Assembly: GCF_004216555.1 (NCBI RefSeq)
Contig: NZ_SGWQ01000019.1
Coordinates: 1 to 64,000 of the forward strand
Direction: 5' to 3'
From: Herbihabitans rhizosphaerae
GTDB taxonomy: Bacteria; Actinomycetota; Actinomycetes; Mycobacteriales; Pseudonocardiaceae
Length of the DNA stretch: 64,000 bases
Part shown: positions 60,921 through 64,000 of the stretch, one piece after another
Position numbering within the stretch: the first letter of the stretch is position 1
How the letters are laid out: every line of letters starts with the position of its first letter
The notes under the pieces: generated by a model
Seen by the model: the letters and a program-made list of their open reading frames with translations, nothing else
The model's database searches: none
What the model was told of the DNA's origin: nothing
Program-made: the position numbers and the translations under genes

Positions 60921-61604
60921 TCACCGGCGACCGACGCGGTGGCGTCTCGGCTGGGTGTTCGGCCCATAAGAGTCCAGCAAGCCGTTGACGATGGCCGTCA
61001 GCGCGTGTCGGTGCGAATCGCGGTCGCTGAGTTCGTCCCAGCGATCGGCGATGGACGCGATGTGGGGGTAGGTGCCGATCGACATCTGGGCGATGGCTTC
61101 GTTGCCGTAGACGGGAGTGTCGGTCCGGCTTCGGCGGCGTGCGCTGATCACGCGGATGATCAGGTTGCCGAGGATGTAGTGCCAGATCGCGCGGTAGACC
61201 TCGACGGCTTGCTCGGTCGTGCAGCCGTGGTCGACGGCCGCGCCGATCATCGATTCGACGAACCACAGCGCGGAGGGGGCGAAGAGGTCGCCGGCGGCCA
61301 GCACCTCGACGATCCACGCGCGCTCGGCGAGCAGTTCGTACAGCAGGAGCGCCACCGCGGTGAGCCGCTCCTGGGGATCTTCCGGAAGGTCCGGGTGCGG
61401 GATCTGCTCGGCGTGCTTCTCCAGGATCAGCAGCAGTAGCTGATCTTTGTCGCGCACGTGGTGGTACAGCGCCATCGGCGCGCTGTTCAGCTCGCCGGCC
61501 AGGCGCCGCATCGACAGTTTGTCCGGCCCTTCGGCCTCCAGGATGCGATCGGCCGCGGTGATGATCGCGTCCAGCGACAAGCGGGGTGGTCGGCCTGGGG
61601 GCAT
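60921..61604 (-). CDS. TetR-family regulator of the ABC pair
   Basis: 227 residues: HTH region (DAIITAADRILEAEGPDKLSMRRLAGELN, MALYHHVRDKDQLL) and a TetR_C-type ligand-binding domain with helices through HHIASIADRW-like segments to the end. ATG 61604 has GGAGG at 11 bases. It is divergent from the ABC genes, with a perfect 12-base palindrome (61667-61678) between them, so it probably represses the pair. Ligand unknown. Confidence 0.93.
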   Translation of the reverse strand: MPPGRPPRLSLDAIITAADRILEAEGPDKLSMRRLAGELNSAPMALYHHVRDKDQLLLLILEKHAEQIPHPDLPEDPQERLTAVALLLYELLAERAWIVEVLAAGDLFAPSALWFVESMIGAAVDHGCTTEQAVEVYRAIWHYILGNLIIRVISARRRSRTDTPVYGNEAIAQMSIGTYPHIASIADRWDELSDRDSHRHALTAIVNGLLDSYGPNTQPRRHRVGRR

Positions 61605-61666
61605 CTGCTCATCCTCCACGGTTCGGATCTCGGTGGCGCACCGAAGCCTGTTGGAGCTACAGTTAC

Positions 61667-61678
61667 CGTACGCGTACG
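61667..61678. promoter_or_regulatory. Palindromic operator candidate (CGTACGCGTACG)
   Basis: Perfect 12-base palindrome in the 111-base TetR/ABC spacer, overlapping the likely promoter region of the ABC genes. Similar in form to TGGTACGTACCA before the other TetR gene. Confidence 0.5.
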
Positions 61679-61715
61679 AAAATGTCGCTGGACTCGCCGA
61701 GGGGAACCACGTCTG

Positions 61716-63488
61716 ATGACCACACCGGCTGTCGATTCCGCGGTGAAACCGAGCATGGCGGGGCTGCTGCGCCCGCATATCGGCAGTTTCGCCGCGATGG
61801 TGATCCTGCAGGTCATCGGCGCTGTCGCGGGGTTGGCGCCGCTGCTGGCGGTCGTCGAACTGGGGCGCACTCTGCTGTCGCCCGGCCCGATCGATCACGA
61901 TCACGTCCGGCTCGTCGTGATCGCGGGTGCTGCCGGTCTGCTCGTCCGGTTGCTGTTCACGGCCGCGTCGACCGGAGTCGGGCACATTCTGGACGGCAAG
62001 GTGCAACTGTCGTTCCGCCGACTACTGGCCGCGCATCTGGGGCGGGTGCCGATCGGGTGGTTCTCCCGGCGGCGGACCGGCGAGCTGGCCAAGGTCGTCG
62101 GCGAGGACATCAGTGCCGTGCACCCGTTCATCGCGCACGCGCCGGGCGAGCTCATCTCCGCGTTCGTGGTGCCGCTGGTGTCGATGGTCTACCTGTTCAC
62201 CATCGACTGGCGGCTCACCCTGATCACGCTGATACCGGTGGTGCTGGCGTTGGCGCTGGTCCCGCTGTTGATGACCCCGACCCGGCTGCGCGAGCAGAAG
62301 GCGTTCGACACGGCAATGGGGCGGATCTCGAATTCGGTCGTCGAGTTCGTCCAGGGCATCGCGGTGGTCAAGGCGTTCGGCGGCGGCGAGCGCGCGCATC
62401 GCCGGTTCCGCACGGCCGTCGACGACTTCGTCACGATCTTCTACCGGATGGTGCGCGGGCTGTCCGGGGTCGCCGCCGGGATGCAGGTGGCGCTGTCGCC
62501 GCCGTTCGTGCTGCTGGTCGTGCTGATCGGCGGCGCGGCGCTGATCACGACCGGTGGCCTGCCTCCGGCCGATCTGCTGCCGTTCCTGTTGCTCGGACTG
62601 GGTTTGACCGCGCCGGTCGCGGCACTGGCCGGCCACGTCTTCGACGACATGCAGGCCGCCGGGCGCGCGGTCGGCCGGATCCGGGACGTGCTCGGGGTGC
62701 CGCCGCTGCCCGAGCCCGAGCACCCGGTCGCACCGCGGGGCCACCGGGTGGAACTGCGGGACGTCCGATTCGGTTACGAAGACGATCACGAGGTGCTGCG
62801 CGGGATCGATCTGGTGCTCGAGCCGGGGACGGTCACCGCGGTCGTCGGGCCGTCCGGAAGCGGGAAGTCCACGCTGGTTCAGCTGCTGCCGCGGTTCTTC
62901 GACCCGACGCACGGCTCGGTCGTCCTCGGCGGTGTCGATCTGCGCGAGATCGGCAGCAAAGCGTTGTACGACAAGGTGTCCTTCGTCTTCCAGGACGTGC
63001 GCCTGCTGCGCGCGTCGGTCGCGGACAACATCGCGCTGGCGGTACCGCGGGCCGATCGCGAGGACGTGGTGCGCGCCGCCCGGATGGCGAACATCCACGA
63101 CCGGATTCTGGAGCTGCCGCACGGCTACGAGTCGGTGATCGGTGACGACGTGAAGCTCTCCGGCGGCGAGGCGCAGCGGATCGCGATCGCCCGCGCCCTG
63201 CTCGCCGACACGCCCGTTCTGGTGCTCGACGAGGCGACCGCCTTCGCCGACCCGCGGACCGAACAGGCGGTGCGCCGCACTCTGGCGACGCTCGGGGGTG
63301 ATCGGACGGTGCTGGTCATCGCCCACCGGCTGGAGACGATCGTGGACGCCGACACCGTCGTGATGGTGGAGAACGGGTCGATCGTCGAGCGCGGCACACC
63401 GGCGGAACTGTTGGCACAGAACGGAAAGTTCGCCGCGTTCTGGCAAGCCCACCGATCGGCGACGGCCGAAGGAGACGAGCCCCGATGA
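61716..63488 (+). CDS. ABC transporter, permease-ATPase fusion, IrtAB/YbtPQ-like
   Basis: 590 residues: six-TM exporter-fold domain (~20-320) and an ATPase domain with Walker A GPSGSGKSTLVQ, signature LSGGEAQRIAIARALL, Walker B VLVLDEATAFADP and switch His in VIAHRLETI. DEATAFADP is characteristic of the IrtA/IrtB and YbtP/YbtQ group, which import ferric siderophores with an exporter fold, but the N-terminal siderophore-binding domain of IrtA is absent. No iron box was seen. ATG 61716; stop overlaps the next start. A drug exporter is an alternative. Confidence 0.88.
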   Translation: MTTPAVDSAVKPSMAGLLRPHIGSFAAMVILQVIGAVAGLAPLLAVVELGRTLLSPGPIDHDHVRLVVIAGAAGLLVRLLFTAASTGVGHILDGKVQLSFRRLLAAHLGRVPIGWFSRRRTGELAKVVGEDISAVHPFIAHAPGELISAFVVPLVSMVYLFTIDWRLTLITLIPVVLALALVPLLMTPTRLREQKAFDTAMGRISNSVVEFVQGIAVVKAFGGGERAHRRFRTAVDDFVTIFYRMVRGLSGVAAGMQVALSPPFVLLVVLIGGAALITTGGLPPADLLPFLLLGLGLTAPVAALAGHVFDDMQAAGRAVGRIRDVLGVPPLPEPEHPVAPRGHRVELRDVRFGYEDDHEVLRGIDLVLEPGTVTAVVGPSGSGKSTLVQLLPRFFDPTHGSVVLGGVDLREIGSKALYDKVSFVFQDVRLLRASVADNIALAVPRADREDVVRAARMANIHDRILELPHGYESVIGDDVKLSGGEAQRIAIARALLADTPVLVLDEATAFADPRTEQAVRRTLATLGGDRTVLVIAHRLETIVDADTVVMVENGSIVERGTPAELLAQNGKFAAFWQAHRSATAEGDEPR

Positions 63489-64000
63489 TTCGAACACTGC
63501 TGCGCGTGCTGGGACCCGAGTACGCCCCGCCGGTGCGCCGCACCGTGGCCCTGATGACGATCGCCGCGATCGCCGAGGGCTTGTCCTACGCGTTGCTGGT
63601 CCCCGTGCTGCAGGCCCTGTTCGGGAGCACGCCCGCGGACGCCTGGCCCTGGCTGATCGCGTTCGGCGCCGGGGTCGCGGTCTACGCGCTGCTGCGCTAC
63701 GTCAGCGATCTGTCCGGTTTCCGCGCCGGCACCACACTGTTGGACGGCATGTACCACCGGCTCGGCGATCACCTGGCCCGGCTGCCCATCGGCTGGTACA
63801 GCGCGGCCCGCGTCGGCGAGGTGTCGGTGCTGGCCAGCAACGGCGTTCTGCAGGCCATGAGCGTGATCGCGCACCTGCTGGCGCCGTTCATCTCCGCCTG
63901 CGTGACACCGCTGACGATCATCGTCGTGATGCTCGCCGTCAACTGGCAGATGGGGTTGGCCGCGCTGGTCGCCGTGCCGATCGTGGTGGCGATCCAGGCC
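63485..64000 (+). CDS. Second ABC transporter half, permease part, cut by window end
   Basis: From the ATG at 63485 (overlapping the previous stop, ATGA) 172 codons remain to the window end, showing the start of an exporter-type TM domain: MIRTLLRVLGPEYAPPVRRTV..., SYALLVPVLQALFG, LGDHLARLPIGWYSAARVGEV, which matches the coupling region of the first subunit (RVPIGWFSRRRTGEL). The two half-transporters should form a heterodimer. The ATPase part is outside the window. Confidence 0.88.
   Translation, partial: MIRTLLRVLGPEYAPPVRRTVALMTIAAIAEGLSYALLVPVLQALFGSTPADAWPWLIAFGAGVAVYALLRYVSDLSGFRAGTTLLDGMYHRLGDHLARLPIGWYSAARVGEVSVLASNGVLQAMSVIAHLLAPFISACVTPLTIIVVMLAVNWQMGLAALVAVPIVVAIQA

Overview
This window is high-GC actinobacterial DNA, most likely from the Pseudonocardiales (Amycolatopsis/Lentzea/Saccharothrix type). 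The clues are the conserved order hrcA-dnaJ-rsmE ... HIT-phoH-ybeY-corC-era-recO-uppS ... zur-arsR ... dgt ... dnaG, the XRE/DUF397 pair, DUF3558-type lipoprotein, 13E12/DUF222 HNH genes, frequent GTG starts, leaderless promoters (TANNNT six or seven bases before the start codon) and several short palindromic repeat families.

Layout. 1-1.5 kb: the start of an HNH/DUF222 gene, a decayed IS30 element and repeats. 1.5-5.4 kb: a minus-strand operon MMPL transporter - histidine kinase - NarL-type regulator, with 4-bp overlaps. 5.6-7.8 kb: a three-gene cassette resembling a type VII secretion substrate locus. 8-13 kb: a siderophore-interacting reductase with an iron box, a second MMPL transporter and, divergently, an OmpR-type two-component system. 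13-18 kb: DUF3558-like lipoprotein, XRE/DUF397 pair plus a second DUF397 gene broken by one amber codon, a cation/proton antiporter and a BASS-family symporter.

18.2-52.8 kb is the ancestral housekeeping block: heat-shock control (hrcA, dnaJ), rRNA methylation (rsmE), a fused alpha-beta glycyl-tRNA synthetase, RNA and ribosome maturation (phoH, ybeY, era), recO, uppS, a zinc/metal module (permease pair, zur, arsR), dgt and dnaG. Accessory genes are interleaved: an HNH gene, TetR/GNAT, methyltransferases, a class F sortase, a serpin, secreted hydrolases, and an ECF41 sigma factor with a matching promoter in front of a carboxymuconolactone-decarboxylase gene.

52.8-64 kb is accessory: SGNH hydrolase, trans-aconitate methyltransferase, a CAU tRNA (probably tRNA-Ile2), a lower-GC membrane gene and an orphan ABC ATPase next to it, a PhoX-like Tat protein, small membrane proteins, a STAS protein without its phospho-serine, and a TetR gene divergent from a pair of IrtAB/YbtPQ-like ABC transporters cut by the window end.

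Most notable: a perfect match to the ECF41 promoter consensus (47715-47741); at least eleven copies of GTCCA-N3-TGGAC inside genes; the fused GlyRS away from the usual actinobacterial glyS position; a three-way-junction repeat (1284-1379); nested 22-bp repeat hairpins at the end of a kinase gene; three copies of an ACTTTAGC/GCTAAAGT palindrome; the WXG-type cassette; and a 37-residue ORF with an ideal ribosome site between recO and uppS.
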